64,000 bases of DNA from Deltaproteobacteria bacterium (GCA_020635195.1 JACKAG010000006.1:1-64000); one strand, 5' to 3'. Shown: positions 53,291 to 63,193, counted from the first letter of the stretch. Translations and numbers: made by a program. Notes: generated from the letters alone by a model not told the origin.

Positions 53291-54406
53291 ATGGCATCCT
53301 GTTCTGAGGAAATATCAGTAATTCGTGGCAGTATTCATGCATACCGGATTTTTGATATCGGCAGTGAAATGGATATCCTGCATGCTGAACAGCTACTGAA
53401 AGATCAGAACGCGAGTCAGTATTCTCCCGATCTTCCCGGACGTGGGATGCTGATTGCCGAGCGTCCTCTGGGCCTGATTCTGTCCTCATGGACAGAATCG
53501 ATTGCGGATCAGGAGTACCAGGTCATTCCGTTTGTTAAAATATGGAGTTTTGGAACGATTTCCATTCGTTTTCGCCTGGATCTGGATGGGCACTTTTCTT
53601 TGCCCGACCTTTGTGAAATCAGTCACTATCTTGAAAACAGTGAATCGTTTCATCAAAAGGCTGTAAACCAGGTGACAGAACTGATTACACTCCTGAATCC
53701 GGCGATTAAAAAGCCAGGATTATGGCGTCAGTTCGAAGATTATCTGTTCTTTCATTTTGAAAAAATTACTGAGGAACAAGAAGACCTTAAAAAGGTTTTT
53801 TATGGAGATGGTATTTCATCTCTGATTCTTGGTGAAAAGTATATGGAGTTTTCCGATCAGATTAATGATTCGGTGGCTTCCACGATCTTTCAATATGAAA
53901 AGAATGATTTACTGTTGATCCACTGGAATGGTTCGATTCTTTATGATGCTGAACATGACGAAAATATTCTTCATGTGATTGAGTTTGCGTTGTGCCAGCT
54001 TCTGGAGCTTCGCTATTATGATGATCTTCTCGATCATCAGCTGGAAAGCTTGTATCACAAAATTGAAAACAAAAGAGGGACTGTTTTCAGAAATCCTTAT
54101 ACAGAACTGGCCAGATTTGCAGCTCTGGAGTACATTGATATCAGTGACATCGTAGACAAAGTAGGAAACGCCTTTAAAATTATCGGGGATTTTTATTATG
54201 CGACGATTTTTCGTGCCGCAACAGAAAAATTCCAGATTCCGGTCTGGAGAAAAATCGTTGACCACAAGCTCGGAAACCTTGCGGAGGTTTCCAGATTATT
54301 TCTCGGAGATGTCAATGAAAAGCGCAACCAGATTCTGGAAGGAATTATTATTGTGCTGATTGCAATTGAGGTCATCCCTTTTATTCTCAGCCTCACTCAG
54401 CACTGA
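53291..54406 (+). CDS. DUF155/RMD1-Sif2 family protein, C-terminally membrane-anchored
   Basis: A 371-residue protein matching the DUF155 (RMND1/YagE) family: DLPDL-type N-terminal region, a central helical domain with LLELRYYDDLLDHQLESLYH, and the C-terminal hallmark EKRNQILEGIIIVLIAIEVI forming one membrane helix. Eukaryotic members reside in mitochondria and bacterial ones in the envelope; the molecular function is unknown. It follows the ParA gene by 12 bp with AAAGG, so the two are co-transcribed, and a strong terminator follows it. Confidence 0.8.
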   Translation: MASCSEEISVIRGSIHAYRIFDIGSEMDILHAEQLLKDQNASQYSPDLPGRGMLIAERPLGLILSSWTESIADQEYQVIPFVKIWSFGTISIRFRLDLDGHFSLPDLCEISHYLENSESFHQKAVNQVTELITLLNPAIKKPGLWRQFEDYLFFHFEKITEEQEDLKKVFYGDGISSLILGEKYMEFSDQINDSVASTIFQYEKNDLLLIHWNGSILYDAEHDENILHVIEFALCQLLELRYYDDLLDHQLESLYHKIENKRGTVFRNPYTELARFAALEYIDISDIVDKVGNAFKIIGDFYYATIFRAATEKFQIPVWRKIVDHKLGNLAEVSRLFLGDVNEKRNQILEGIIIVLIAIEVIPFILSLTQH

Positions 54407-54412
54407 AATGAC

Positions 54413-54451
54413 GTATAGCTTTCTTTAGAAAGCTATACATCGGATTTTTTT
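54413..54451 (+). terminator. Rho-independent terminator after the DUF155 gene
   Basis: GTATAGCTTTC (54413-54423) and GAAAGCTATAC (54428-54438) pair perfectly over 11 bp around TTTA, and seven Ts follow at 54445-54451. It ends the chemosensory-ParA-DUF155 transcript. Confidence 0.8.
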
Positions 54452-54500
54452 GCAGGTATTTATCCGGAAGATAATCTGTTCCATAAGGGTTCAAAACAGA

Positions 54501-55020
54501 ATGAAAAAGTTCTTTGTCATCTTATTTGTTTTTTTCATCGCAAATCCTTCCATGGCCACAGATCAGCAATCTGGTATACAAATGCTGCTTGAAGTGGAAA
54601 AACAGAAGTGCCACGATGGACTTCAAATGCTTTTTGCATCGGGTGTGGAAGATGATGCCATAGACGAAGATGGCAACACTCCTGTCCACAGTTTAGTGAT
54701 AGCGGGAAATACAGTCGCTGTTGACGCGCTCCTCAGGTATGGAAAAAATATAGAGACGTTGGTTAATAAGGCCGACAAGCATGGAATTACTCCCCTCTAT
54801 TCGGCATTGTGGTACGGACATAAAGATATTGTGCGGCTCCTTCTCCGGCATAAGGGAGCACATACAACTGACACGTATAGCCGCATAATCTCTCCGCTAT
54901 TGGACAGGGCAGAATGGACACACAGATCTCGCAGGGCTTCTTCTCATAGCTGGAGCGAAGGCAAATGTTGCTGCCAATGATGACACCGTGTTCCCTTCTC
55001 TGTTATCCGGCGATGCATGA
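54501..55020 (+). pseudogene. Secreted ankyrin-repeat protein, frameshifted in its last repeat
   Basis: From the ATG at 54501 a signal peptide (MKKFFVILFVFFIANPSMA) precedes ankyrin repeats (DEDGNTPVHSLVIAGNTVAV; KHGITPLYSALWYGHKDIVR). Near 54895-54905 the frame is lost: the open frame continues as non-ankyrin sequence to 54980, while another frame reads GQNGHTDLAGLLLIAGAKAN to a stop at 55020, a typical next repeat. A one-base gain or two-base loss explains this. It is either a recent pseudogene or a sequencing error; the protein would otherwise be about 173 residues. Confidence 0.75.
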
Positions 55021-55290
55021 ACGATAAAGGCCCCAAAATCTGGACAGTGGGTTATTTCTTTCTGTCTGTCTCTGCCAGACACAATCATCAATCATATCCT
55101 GAATATCAGCTAAAATAATATATATAAAGTAATTTCGAAATAATATAACACAATGATTTAAATATGAAAAAATCCTGTCAGACGACACCGGGAAGCCTGT
55201 AGGGAACAGAGGGACAGAACCCTCATCATAATTCTCTTCCGGAAATCCCGGTTTATAATAATTTTATCGGAAACAAACAGGGATACCGGG

Positions 55291-56616
55291 ATGACACATA
55301 AAGATCATTCATTTTTCAGTTCCTTTTCTGCAGTCATGAGGCTGATTTCAGAAAAAAGAACAGCCAGAGAACTGAAAGAATACGAAAGCCTGTCGGCAGA
55401 GCTGATTGCAGAGTATACAGACCTGTCCGATCGTGGAGGCTGTATTTATCTGAAATATATCCAGACTGAGCTTTTATATACTCTGCTGCGACATGAACTA
55501 TGGCTCGGAAATGAATATTTCAGGACGGTCTTCATACAGATGGTCGGAAATATGTGCCGGGTTCCTCAGGATCAGGCAACACAGATCGCAGAGGGCCTTC
55601 TGGCATGTGCCTATGACTGGCAGGAGGGCGGCGGGGAAAGGCCCGTACTGTTTGCCAGCGATGAAGAATTTGTGCTGTATGCCTATACACAGGTACTGTC
55701 TGCCGGACCATCAGCTCAGGATAGCGATCTCTCTGGTTTTGGTCCGTTGTTCCGGGAAAAGCTCATCAGGATGACCGACGTCTGTAGCCGCATCCTTAGC
55801 CGGAAGCAGGACCTTGCCTTCAGCTATGATGATCAGGATCTGATCTTTCTGAAAGCACTACAAAAGCTTTCAGCGATGCGGGCCAGATGGCCATGGTATC
55901 TGGATGTCCTTGAACTCCGTTACCGACTTGGAGGGCTCAGCCCTGAGTGGAGCGACTATCTCTGTGATGAACAGCAGTCTGACCTTGTCCTGAAGCTTTT
56001 GACAGACGCCGGCCTGAAAGCATTCGATGCCGGCATGTTTGTCGCCGAATGGTGCCGAAAGACAAAGCCCTCGTTTCATCAGCTCGATCCGGCAGAATTA
56101 CTGCTGGAGCTCAGATCACAAGACCTGATCTGGTTTCCTGACTTCGACGAAAAAGAAAAGCGGCAACCTGAAAGACGCAGACTTGAACTGACTGAGGCCG
56201 GATTTCGCCTGACCTCCGGATTTTTTAGTGGAGCCTGTTTTGAATCTTTCAGTCCGCTAAAGGCTCTTGAGCCTGGACAGAGTCCTTACTGGCAGTGCGC
56301 ATGGGTACGACGCTGCCTGGATTCAGATAAGGATCTAAGGGACGCCCTTCTTTCGGAAGCACTCAGCAGAAGAGCGCTCCCATCAGGGGTGCCAGAACTG
56401 ATCTGTGAAGAGATGGTCCGGATCGGACGGGTGCAGGAACTGGAATCATGGCTGAAGCGCTTGTATCAGGCCAGCCTGAATCCGACAATGAAACTCAGAC
56501 TGTGGGAGCTTATGGCAAAAGAGAGCATGCCGGAAAGCAGCCGGAATCTGTTCAGGCAGCTGATGAAGAATGATCCGAGTCATAGGGTCAGAAATCAGCT
56601 CAGATCTCTGTCGTAA
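55291..56616 (+). CDS. Unknown helical-repeat cytoplasmic protein
   Basis: A 441-residue protein without signal or membrane segments, predicted almost fully helical, with a regular helix-turn-helix rhythm in the C-terminal third that suggests HEAT/TPR-like repeats. I recognise no family. An upstream TATAAT (55254-55259) lies 32 bp before the start. The rest of the 270-bp gap after the ankyrin remnant is AT-rich with no gene. Its 3' end overlaps the convergent tlyA gene by 17 bp. Confidence 0.65.
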   Translation: MTHKDHSFFSSFSAVMRLISEKRTARELKEYESLSAELIAEYTDLSDRGGCIYLKYIQTELLYTLLRHELWLGNEYFRTVFIQMVGNMCRVPQDQATQIAEGLLACAYDWQEGGGERPVLFASDEEFVLYAYTQVLSAGPSAQDSDLSGFGPLFREKLIRMTDVCSRILSRKQDLAFSYDDQDLIFLKALQKLSAMRARWPWYLDVLELRYRLGGLSPEWSDYLCDEQQSDLVLKLLTDAGLKAFDAGMFVAEWCRKTKPSFHQLDPAELLLELRSQDLIWFPDFDEKEKRQPERRRLELTEAGFRLTSGFFSGACFESFSPLKALEPGQSPYWQCAWVRRCLDSDKDLRDALLSEALSRRALPSGVPELICEEMVRIGRVQELESWLKRLYQASLNPTMKLRLWELMAKESMPESSRNLFRQLMKNDPSHRVRNQLRSLS

Positions 56617-57403
56617 CAGCCTCCCTGCACGGCTCCTGCTCTGCTTCTTTCATCATATAAAGGAATGTTTCCTGATTTCCCCGCCGCCCCCTGATCGAAG
56701 AATCAGCAGAGGCAATAAAACGAAAGCCACATCTTTCAAAAGCATACCTGGCCTGACTAAGAGCCTGCTGCTGCAACGCAGGGTCTGTCACGACCCCACC
56801 AGAAGGAACCAGCTCCTGTGGAAGCTCAAATTGCGGTTTGACCATCGCCAGCAATCTGCTGCCGCTCCCTGAGAGGGCACTGATATGTCCGGCCACCAGA
56901 GAAAGGCGAATAAAGCCCAGATCTGCAACGATCCAGTCCGGGCAGCCGTAGGCACTTGCAGAAAAGTCCCGTAAATCGGTTTTCTCTACAGAAATGACTC
57001 TGGGGTCCTGAAGCAGCCTCCATGCCAGCTGTGCTGCACCAATATCTACAGCGATGACCTGTCTGGCTCCCGCCTGGAGAACACAGTCGGTAAAACCTCC
57101 GGTCGAGGCCCCAAGGTCAAAGACAAGCGTGTCCTGAAAGCTCTGGCTAAGGCCCAGCTGCCGGATGGCACTCCAGAGTTTTTCTCCTCCCCGGCTGACA
57201 AATAACCCCTGTTTTTTCAGACGAATTTCTGATTTTATAGAGTAGAGGCTTCCGGGTTTATCAGCTCTTTGCTCATTAACGACAACCTGCCCTGCCAGAA
57301 TCAAAGCCCGGGCTGAAGGGATGCTGTCCGCCAGCCCTGCTTCTGTCAGTAACTGATCGAGCCTTTTACGTTTTGTCTGACGAAGATCTGACGGTTTAGT
57401 CAA
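56600..57403 (-). CDS. tlyA: TlyA-family rRNA 2'-O-methyltransferase
   Basis: A 267-residue protein starting at TTG (AAAGGG seven bases upstream). It has an S4 RNA-binding domain (RKRLDQLLTEAGLADSIPSA, LILAGQVVVNEQRADKPG), then an FtsJ-type methyltransferase with the SAM motif FDLGASTGGFTDCVLQAGA and the VKPQFEL block. TlyA proteins methylate 16S/23S rRNA and affect capreomycin susceptibility; older names such as hemolysin A are historical. No link to its neighbours is seen. Confidence 0.9.
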   Translation of the reverse strand: MTKPSDLRQTKRKRLDQLLTEAGLADSIPSARALILAGQVVVNEQRADKPGSLYSIKSEIRLKKQGLFVSRGGEKLWSAIRQLGLSQSFQDTLVFDLGASTGGFTDCVLQAGARQVIAVDIGAAQLAWRLLQDPRVISVEKTDLRDFSASAYGCPDWIVADLGFIRLSLVAGHISALSGSGSRLLAMVKPQFELPQELVPSGGVVTDPALQQQALSQARYAFERCGFRFIASADSSIRGRRGNQETFLYMMKEAEQEPCREAVTTEI

Positions 57404-57547
57404 CTGACAGCCCTTTACTTTCCTTGATTATCATATAGTTAACCCTGAATTTAGCCCTGATACTGAAGCTTTGAACCTGACGTCCGAAAGCTCTTTTGTG
57501 GGCCAGTCCCGCTTATCTTAACCTGAAGAAAGCTTCCGGGGGAACAG

Positions 57548-58300
57548 GTGACATACAGTCCGATCAGAATGTTACTGGTAGATGATGCTTCGGTCAGTGC
57601 GACACTGGACCGGGCGGGCTACCGGAGTATGGGAATGCAGGTCTTTGCGGTTTCTTCTCCTGATTCGGTGATGGCTCTGGCCAGAGAGAAGAAAGCTGAA
57701 ATGATTGTTCTGAACTTTGATTTTCTGGGAGAAGAAACCGCACGCTTATGTGAAAGCCTGCGGGCTGATGAAGATTTTCATCTGATTCCATTGGTTGTTA
57801 CGAGTGTCCAGGGAGATGCCGGACTCAAAAAAAAGCTCCTCGCAAAAGGGGTGAATCTCTTTGTCGAACAGCCAATCCCGAGGCCGTACTTTGTTGAACA
57901 GCTGAAAAAACTCTTAACCAGAATGATACGGGGAGAAGACCGGATTCATGCGCAGGAAGGAGACTCTGTCCATGTGACCATTCATGGACAGAAATACCCT
58001 GCAATGATAGGAGATTTATCCAGCTCCGGCCTCTTTCTCTGCCCCCAGGGGGATGACATCCCCTTCAGTGAGGGAGATCATTGTTCGGTATTGATATCTA
58101 TGGCGGGCATGACTCAAGCCTGCCAGGCAGAGTGTGAGGTGGTACGAATTCTGCATCATGACTCCAGATTTCCGGACAGACAGGCCGGAGCAGGACTTAT
58201 CTTCAGGGCCTTTGAAAAGGATGGAGAGAAGGTTCTTATGGATTTTCTGGCGGTTCATGGCAGGGCTGAGGAAGATCAACGCATGCTGTATTACCTCTGA
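57548..58300 (+). CDS. Pseudoreceiver-PilZ protein
   Basis: A 250-residue protein starting at GTG after GGGGGAA. Residues 6-125 form a receiver domain with the acidic pair D12-D13, but the phospho-acceptor aspartate position is asparagine (LNFDF, N56) and the conserved lysine is glutamine (VEQPI), so it cannot be phosphorylated in the usual way. Residues about 140-235 are a PilZ domain with the D-L-S-S-S-G-L-F motif; the upstream Arg motif for cyclic di-GMP is weak. It probably regulates motility, pili or polysaccharide by protein contact or nucleotide binding. Confidence 0.75.
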   Translation: MTYSPIRMLLVDDASVSATLDRAGYRSMGMQVFAVSSPDSVMALAREKKAEMIVLNFDFLGEETARLCESLRADEDFHLIPLVVTSVQGDAGLKKKLLAKGVNLFVEQPIPRPYFVEQLKKLLTRMIRGEDRIHAQEGDSVHVTIHGQKYPAMIGDLSSSGLFLCPQGDDIPFSEGDHCSVLISMAGMTQACQAECEVVRILHHDSRFPDRQAGAGLIFRAFEKDGEKVLMDFLAVHGRAEEDQRMLYYL

Positions 58301-58353
58301 GGATCTTCTCTTCATTGTCCGCTCCCCGGCAGCTATGAAAATAACCCTTCGAT

Positions 58354-59472
58354 TCAGCTACGGTAGTTGTATGTGATCTCTTCTCTGTATTTATCAAATT
58401 CGTCCTGTGGGTACGGAATTTCACGCACGATTGTGACTTTTAACAATCTGTTCCTGTCCACATCCCATTCAAAAGCCGTCGTCGTATTTTCAGACAAGGA
58501 ATCATCTTTTTTTGCTTCTCTTCTTTTCTGAGAAACGATAAAGCCATTGGAGTCAATATCTGTATCCAGTGTGTATCTGGCCTTTTCTTGATTGCTGTTC
58601 TCATATTTTCGATCTTCATGACTTAAAATCCATGTAAAGGATTCGCCCAGTAATATGTTTATAAAGACCTGTTGTGTGTGATATGTCTCAGATTCCGAAA
58701 CAAAACGACCATCACACACTAACTGATCGCCTTTATCATCCAGGGTGCATGAATAATCGCTTTTTCCATAGCACGAACTGCTGAGGATGGGTCCATCATT
58801 GTAACTACATGCACCATAAGTGATGGAAGATACATCTCGTGCCCGCACAAGATTTTCAAGTTTTTCGTACGTCACGGTTGAATCGATGCGCTCGCCTCCC
58901 GAGCGCATCGCTGTGACTGTCGTAACTGTATTATTGTCATAGTCAAAGACAGTTTTATTCAGCCCTTTGTTTACTTGACGGACCCGACCAGCATCATCAT
59001 AAGTGATTTCAACATAAGCCTTTGCATTTTTTTCTATTCTTATGAGCTGATCATTATTATCATACTGATATGCAAGAAATTCTTGTCCATCTTTGGCTAA
59101 GATCTCTTTTTCAGCCCAGATATTAAATGAATGCTTAGGAAGCCCATTTTTCTTGTATTCCCAATTTTCAAACACATTAAAATACGGCGATTTTTGACTG
59201 TCTTCACCCTCTATCGTTCTGCGATATCCTTGCGTTTTTGAACGCAGCAAATAACCTTCCTCGTTATACTCGTATACGGGCTGGTCTGAGGCAGGATTTC
59301 CTTCCCTGTCAAAGCCAAGATATTTTATGCTCTTCAAAGCAGGAAACCATGATTTTTCTCCGCGGATTATCATTCTTTCTCTGTTTTTTTCATTTTGATT
59401 ATTGATCTTAAATGATGTTGCAAATGAAACAGAGCTGATCAGGCTTGCAGCGATGATCAAAAGCACTTTCAT
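58354..59472 (-). CDS. Secreted YD-repeat-like protein
   Basis: A 372-residue protein with a signal peptide (MKVLLIIAASLISSVSFATS) and a series of tyrosine-aspartate-rich segments (YEYNEEGYLLRS, YQYDNNDQLIRIEKN, ITYDDAGRVRQVNKGL, FDYDNNTVTTV) like the YD repeats of RHS/teneurin-type proteins. It lacks an RHS core or toxin domain and has four cysteines in the middle. AAGGAGG precedes the ATG. It may be a small extracellular beta-solenoid-like protein; the function is unknown. Confidence 0.7.
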   Translation of the reverse strand: MKVLLIIAASLISSVSFATSFKINNQNEKNRERMIIRGEKSWFPALKSIKYLGFDREGNPASDQPVYEYNEEGYLLRSKTQGYRRTIEGEDSQKSPYFNVFENWEYKKNGLPKHSFNIWAEKEILAKDGQEFLAYQYDNNDQLIRIEKNAKAYVEITYDDAGRVRQVNKGLNKTVFDYDNNTVTTVTAMRSGGERIDSTVTYEKLENLVRARDVSSITYGACSYNDGPILSSSCYGKSDYSCTLDDKGDQLVCDGRFVSESETYHTQQVFINILLGESFTWILSHEDRKYENSNQEKARYTLDTDIDSNGFIVSQKRREAKKDDSLSENTTTAFEWDVDRNRLLKVTIVREIPYPQDEFDKYREEITYNYRS

Positions 59473-59783
59473 AATCCCTCCTTAATCTGAGTTTGACAAA
59501 AAGAACTATAAGATCATGTATAACAAAAATTTAATGACATATGCGCTGTTTTTTCCAAAGACTCTCCTGAATCGAAAATAAAAAGATCATTTTTTAAACA
59601 AAAGGACATATCAGAATCCAGACCATCACAATCAAGCAGATCCTGTCACCTGGAAAGGACTCCATCGTTATGCCCTCCACTGTTTAATCTTTCTTCTGAC
59701 TGAGATCTTCCGAGCATCTGAACAAAGGCTCATAAACAGACTGAAGTCTGTTTGACACGAAACATTATGAAGACCAGGAATTC
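59473..59783. other. Intergenic region with a perfect stem-loop
   Basis: The 427-bp gap (59473-59899) between two divergent secreted-protein genes holds a perfect 9-bp inverted repeat, AAACAGACT (59734-59742) and AGTCTGTTT (59745-59753), separated by GA. It may be an operator or part of a structured leader. No gene or RNA gene is otherwise seen; the next promoter element starts at 59784. Confidence 0.4.
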
Positions 59784-59812
59784 TTGCAGATTTTTGGTTC
59801 TTTTGTTATGTT
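59784..59812 (+). promoter_or_regulatory. Sigma-70-type promoter of the secreted ankyrin gene
   Basis: TTGCAG (59784-59789) and TATGTT (59807-59812) are spaced by 17 bp, about 88 bp before the start codon at 59900. Confidence 0.5.
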
Positions 59813-59899
59813 CCTCACTTTTCCACAGACAACGTTCAGAAAACTGAGCCTCCTGCAGGAAGCAATCATCTGAACTCATATAAGAAAAAGGACTTCAAG

Positions 59900-60655
59900 A
59901 TGAAAATCTTATCTGTAATTTTGTTTGCGATTTTCGGAAGCAACCTGTCTGTGGGGATAGGCCACGATGATCAGGGTCAAAGCCAGGCCTGTCTCGCTAC
60001 AGAGAAGGGAAAACTGATGGCCGCACGCTTGCTGACCGGAGAGGGGAGCAGCCCTGATAAGCCAGCGGAACATGGCCGAAGCTCTCTTGATGTGGCAGCG
60101 GAGAATGGCGACAGCAAGAAGGTACAGGCTCTCATCGCAGCCGGAGCGGATGTGAATCACACAAACAAGAATGGCGAGACAGCCATCCATTATGCTGCAT
60201 GGAATGGGCTCGAAAAAACCGTGCAGGTTCTCCTCACAGCTGGAGCGCGTGTAGATCTGGCAGACAACAATGGATGCACCCCCCTCTTCTGGGCATCAGA
60301 GAGGGGACATAGCGATATCGTTATACTTCTGATTCTTTATGGAAATGAAACGAATGTGAATCTGGCTGATAACAAAGGCTATACCTGCCTCCATTATGCA
60401 ACTTATGGTTTCAGAGAGACCGTGCAAACTCTCATCGCAGCCGGTGCAAATCTGAATCTGCCTGACAAGCATGGGCATACCCCGCTCCATCATGCGGCAG
60501 CAAGTGGAGACTATGATATTGTGAGAGATCTTATCGCAGCCGGTGCAAAGATGAATCTGCCTGACAACAAAGGTTGCACCCCTCTCTTTTGGGCAGACAG
60601 GAAACATCACAAAGAGACCGGAGACTTTCTCTTCCAGGCGGGAGCCGTCTATTAG
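59900..60655 (+). CDS. Secreted ankyrin-repeat protein
   Basis: A 251-residue protein with a signal peptide (MKILSVILFAIFGSNLSVGI) and six ankyrin repeats from about residue 55, including HGRSSLDVAAENGDSKKVQA, NGETAIHYAAWNGLEKTVQV and HGHTPLHHAAASGDYDIVRD. AAAGGAC precedes the ATG. Secreted ankyrin proteins mediate protein contacts in the periplasm, as catalase partners, inhibitors or effectors. It resembles the frameshifted gene at 54501, so the two are probably paralogues. Confidence 0.85.
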   Translation: MKILSVILFAIFGSNLSVGIGHDDQGQSQACLATEKGKLMAARLLTGEGSSPDKPAEHGRSSLDVAAENGDSKKVQALIAAGADVNHTNKNGETAIHYAAWNGLEKTVQVLLTAGARVDLADNNGCTPLFWASERGHSDIVILLILYGNETNVNLADNKGYTCLHYATYGFRETVQTLIAAGANLNLPDKHGHTPLHHAAASGDYDIVRDLIAAGAKMNLPDNKGCTPLFWADRKHHKETGDFLFQAGAVY

Positions 60656-60755
60656 TCAGTCTTTAATTCGAAATAAACAAAATGATTTCAAACAAATGAC
60701 ATTCAAAAACGGAAACGCAAGCATCCTTTCCAGAGGAGGCAGTAAACTTCAGATC

Positions 60756-63074
60756 TCAGAATGAGCTATTATCAGAGGGTTTTTCCTCTTTTTCCATTTC
60801 CAGAGCGGTTTCAATGGGCATGATCTTTGATCCTCTGCGCCTTTTGCCAAGAATGGCAACTCCGGCATTATCCTCGCTTATCTGAACAGGAGATCCTCCG
60901 ACATGGAGGTCGACATTGGCAAACAGGGTTTCTGCGACAAAAATTTTGACATCCTGATCGTAAACCAGCTGAGATCTGGCATGCTCCAGATGACGTTCCA
61001 TGTGTTCCAGTAATTTTCGTCCTTTAACCAGTCGCTCCTGATAGAATTTTTTTCGCTGAACGTGTTTTTCTGTCATCTGGCTTTGCTTTTTACTTGTGAT
61101 TTCGCGGAGTGCTTGCCGGTCTTTTATGTGGACCTCCTGAACTTTCTCAATGCGGTGGCTTCTGATCCGCACAGACAACTCTGTTTGCCAGTCCACTCCG
61201 GCATTGATCTGGGTGACATTTCCATTTTTAAAACCAAGATTAGCTGTATAAATGTTTTCCCGACAACTGACCATTCCTCCGGCGATGACAGACTGCTTTT
61301 TATCCAGAAGCGTTATTTTCCCTCCAGCAATAATATTGCTGTTAAGAATGGCTTTTTTGACCAGAAGAGACCCCCCACACTGTAAGGTCGAATTTTCAAT
61401 AAACTCCGCCCTGACATGGCCATTAGCATGGATCAGACCTTTTCGTCCTGTTACGATGCCATGACTAACCTCAAGATCTCCTCCACACCGGACAAAAGCA
61501 TTGCGAACCGATCCTCTCACAGTCAGATTTCCGCTGACATGAACATAAGCTCCGCTGTCAATAGAACCGAGGACTTCAACCGGGCCATCAAAGGTAATAT
61601 TGCCTGAACGAAGGTTCACATCGCCTTTGTGGACCATTGTTTTGGTCAATGACAGTGAATTGTTATGAACCGAAGGAACTCCGTCAAACAGTGCATAAAA
61701 ACGTCCCGGGCGACGTTCTTCCACACCTTCACCGGTTTCGACATGAAACTCCTCATGCCGGGAAGCTTCCAGCAGCTCTCCGTAAACATTTTTACCAGCT
61801 TTCGGAGGATTCTGGTATCGCACGGAAGCAATCAGTTGCCCTGCTTTTGCAAAGTTTTTTTTCTGTACATTTCGTATGTTAACAACTTCATTCGTATGAT
61901 TGCTTTCTATGTCAGAGCCTTCTTCAAAGCTGGTATGCAGGTATGGTTTGCGGCCTCCCACACTCTCCATACCTATCGCAACGATCATATCATTGAGGCT
62001 TTCTTTGTGCCGGATGGCTTCGCTAAGATCTTTCAGGTAGGGAGCAGAGGCTTCACTACTGATTCCATATCTTGCTATTTCATTTTTTAGCCAGGTATCA
62101 TTCAGGCTGAAATCCGCCGTCTGATAAAAATCCTCAGGAAAATTGGCGACCAAGGCCTTCATGCCGTCAGGACTGACCACAATATGGAGCTTACCAGCGC
62201 CGCTATAGTGAGCCACTTTACTGGCCGACGGTCGATCCGGGAGAAGCCCGCCAGCTCCGGACCAGCCGGATGCTGCCAGGATCGTCATGGGCAGATCCAT
62301 ACCTATCCGTTCGGGGCCATTGAGTGCCTGTTGCACTTCCTGACTGATGTTTTTTTGTAAAATCTGATAGTGCTCACCGAATTGTTCGGCCACCTTGTCT
62401 GTCGCTTCTCCTATCATTTCTATAATTTTTGGAATGCCTGTCTGCTCCACCAGCTGTAAAAGGTTTCTGATGACAAGGATGACCTCTTTTCTGTTTTTAT
62501 TGGCGGTAATCGTATAAGGTTTTTGCGCCGTTCCTTCGGAAGACTGAAGCCCTGGTGCAGGGCAAAGGGACAAATCTTCGACAGTTTCACCATGTGCAGC
62601 CTTTATCCAGGCACCATAAATCTGGGCAGAATTACATTTTCCTGCTATCCCAAGAGACTTAAGTTTGTGCCCGATAGAAAACTGAAGCCATTCAGGCCTC
62701 CAGACTCTGACTTCTGAGGCTGGAGCATCGATGGTAAGAAGGGCCAGAGATTTTTCAGAGTCACCGGGCTGAAGTTCCACTCCCGAAAGGGCTGGACTCC
62801 CCTCAGCAAGTACAAAATTCAGAGCTTCATGAAGAGGCAGCTCTTCTTTTTCAAGGCAGAGTTCACAAAATTCAGAGAATCGACTTTTATAAACAGAGAA
62901 AGCGTCAATTTCCTGATTTTGCCTGACAGAAGACATTTTCTTCTGTGCTCTGGCAACGATCTCATCAATACTCTCTGCAAAAGGTGTCATCTTCCTGATC
63001 TCGGAACGAGTCACCTGTGCTTTGATGCGAAACGGACCGGGCAGATAGGAAAGTCTGATGATTCCCTTTGGCAC
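60756..63074 (-). CDS. FapA (DUF342) family polymer-binding/assembly protein
   Basis: A 772-residue protein with the FapA/DUF342 beta-helix core: NLRSGNITFDGPVEVLGSID, YVHVSGNLTVRGSVRNAFV, CGGDLEVSHGIVTGRKG, LQCGGSLLVKKAILNSN. This is preceded by the mid-domain typical of FapA (YQNPPKAGKNVYGELLEA) and followed by a charged coiled coil (about 660-700). FapA proteins act in flagellar or polar assembly and membrane sensing. The extra N-terminal 270 residues exceed usual FapA length. The GTG start has GGAG five bases upstream. Confidence 0.85.
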   Translation of the reverse strand: MPKGIIRLSYLPGPFRIKAQVTRSEIRKMTPFAESIDEIVARAQKKMSSVRQNQEIDAFSVYKSRFSEFCELCLEKEELPLHEALNFVLAEGSPALSGVELQPGDSEKSLALLTIDAPASEVRVWRPEWLQFSIGHKLKSLGIAGKCNSAQIYGAWIKAAHGETVEDLSLCPAPGLQSSEGTAQKPYTITANKNRKEVILVIRNLLQLVEQTGIPKIIEMIGEATDKVAEQFGEHYQILQKNISQEVQQALNGPERIGMDLPMTILAASGWSGAGGLLPDRPSASKVAHYSGAGKLHIVVSPDGMKALVANFPEDFYQTADFSLNDTWLKNEIARYGISSEASAPYLKDLSEAIRHKESLNDMIVAIGMESVGGRKPYLHTSFEEGSDIESNHTNEVVNIRNVQKKNFAKAGQLIASVRYQNPPKAGKNVYGELLEASRHEEFHVETGEGVEERRPGRFYALFDGVPSVHNNSLSLTKTMVHKGDVNLRSGNITFDGPVEVLGSIDSGAYVHVSGNLTVRGSVRNAFVRCGGDLEVSHGIVTGRKGLIHANGHVRAEFIENSTLQCGGSLLVKKAILNSNIIAGGKITLLDKKQSVIAGGMVSCRENIYTANLGFKNGNVTQINAGVDWQTELSVRIRSHRIEKVQEVHIKDRQALREITSKKQSQMTEKHVQRKKFYQERLVKGRKLLEHMERHLEHARSQLVYDQDVKIFVAETLFANVDLHVGGSPVQISEDNAGVAILGKRRRGSKIMPIETALEMEKEEKPSDNSSF

Positions 63075-63193
63075 AAAAACTCCACGTTACATAATATGGG
63101 TCCTGTGATGGCAATGTGCTGCGGATCTTGTTTCGGATTTTTCCTGAAAAGTCTTAAATTCCTTCCAGAGAGACGAGAGAGGCAGAGTTCTTA

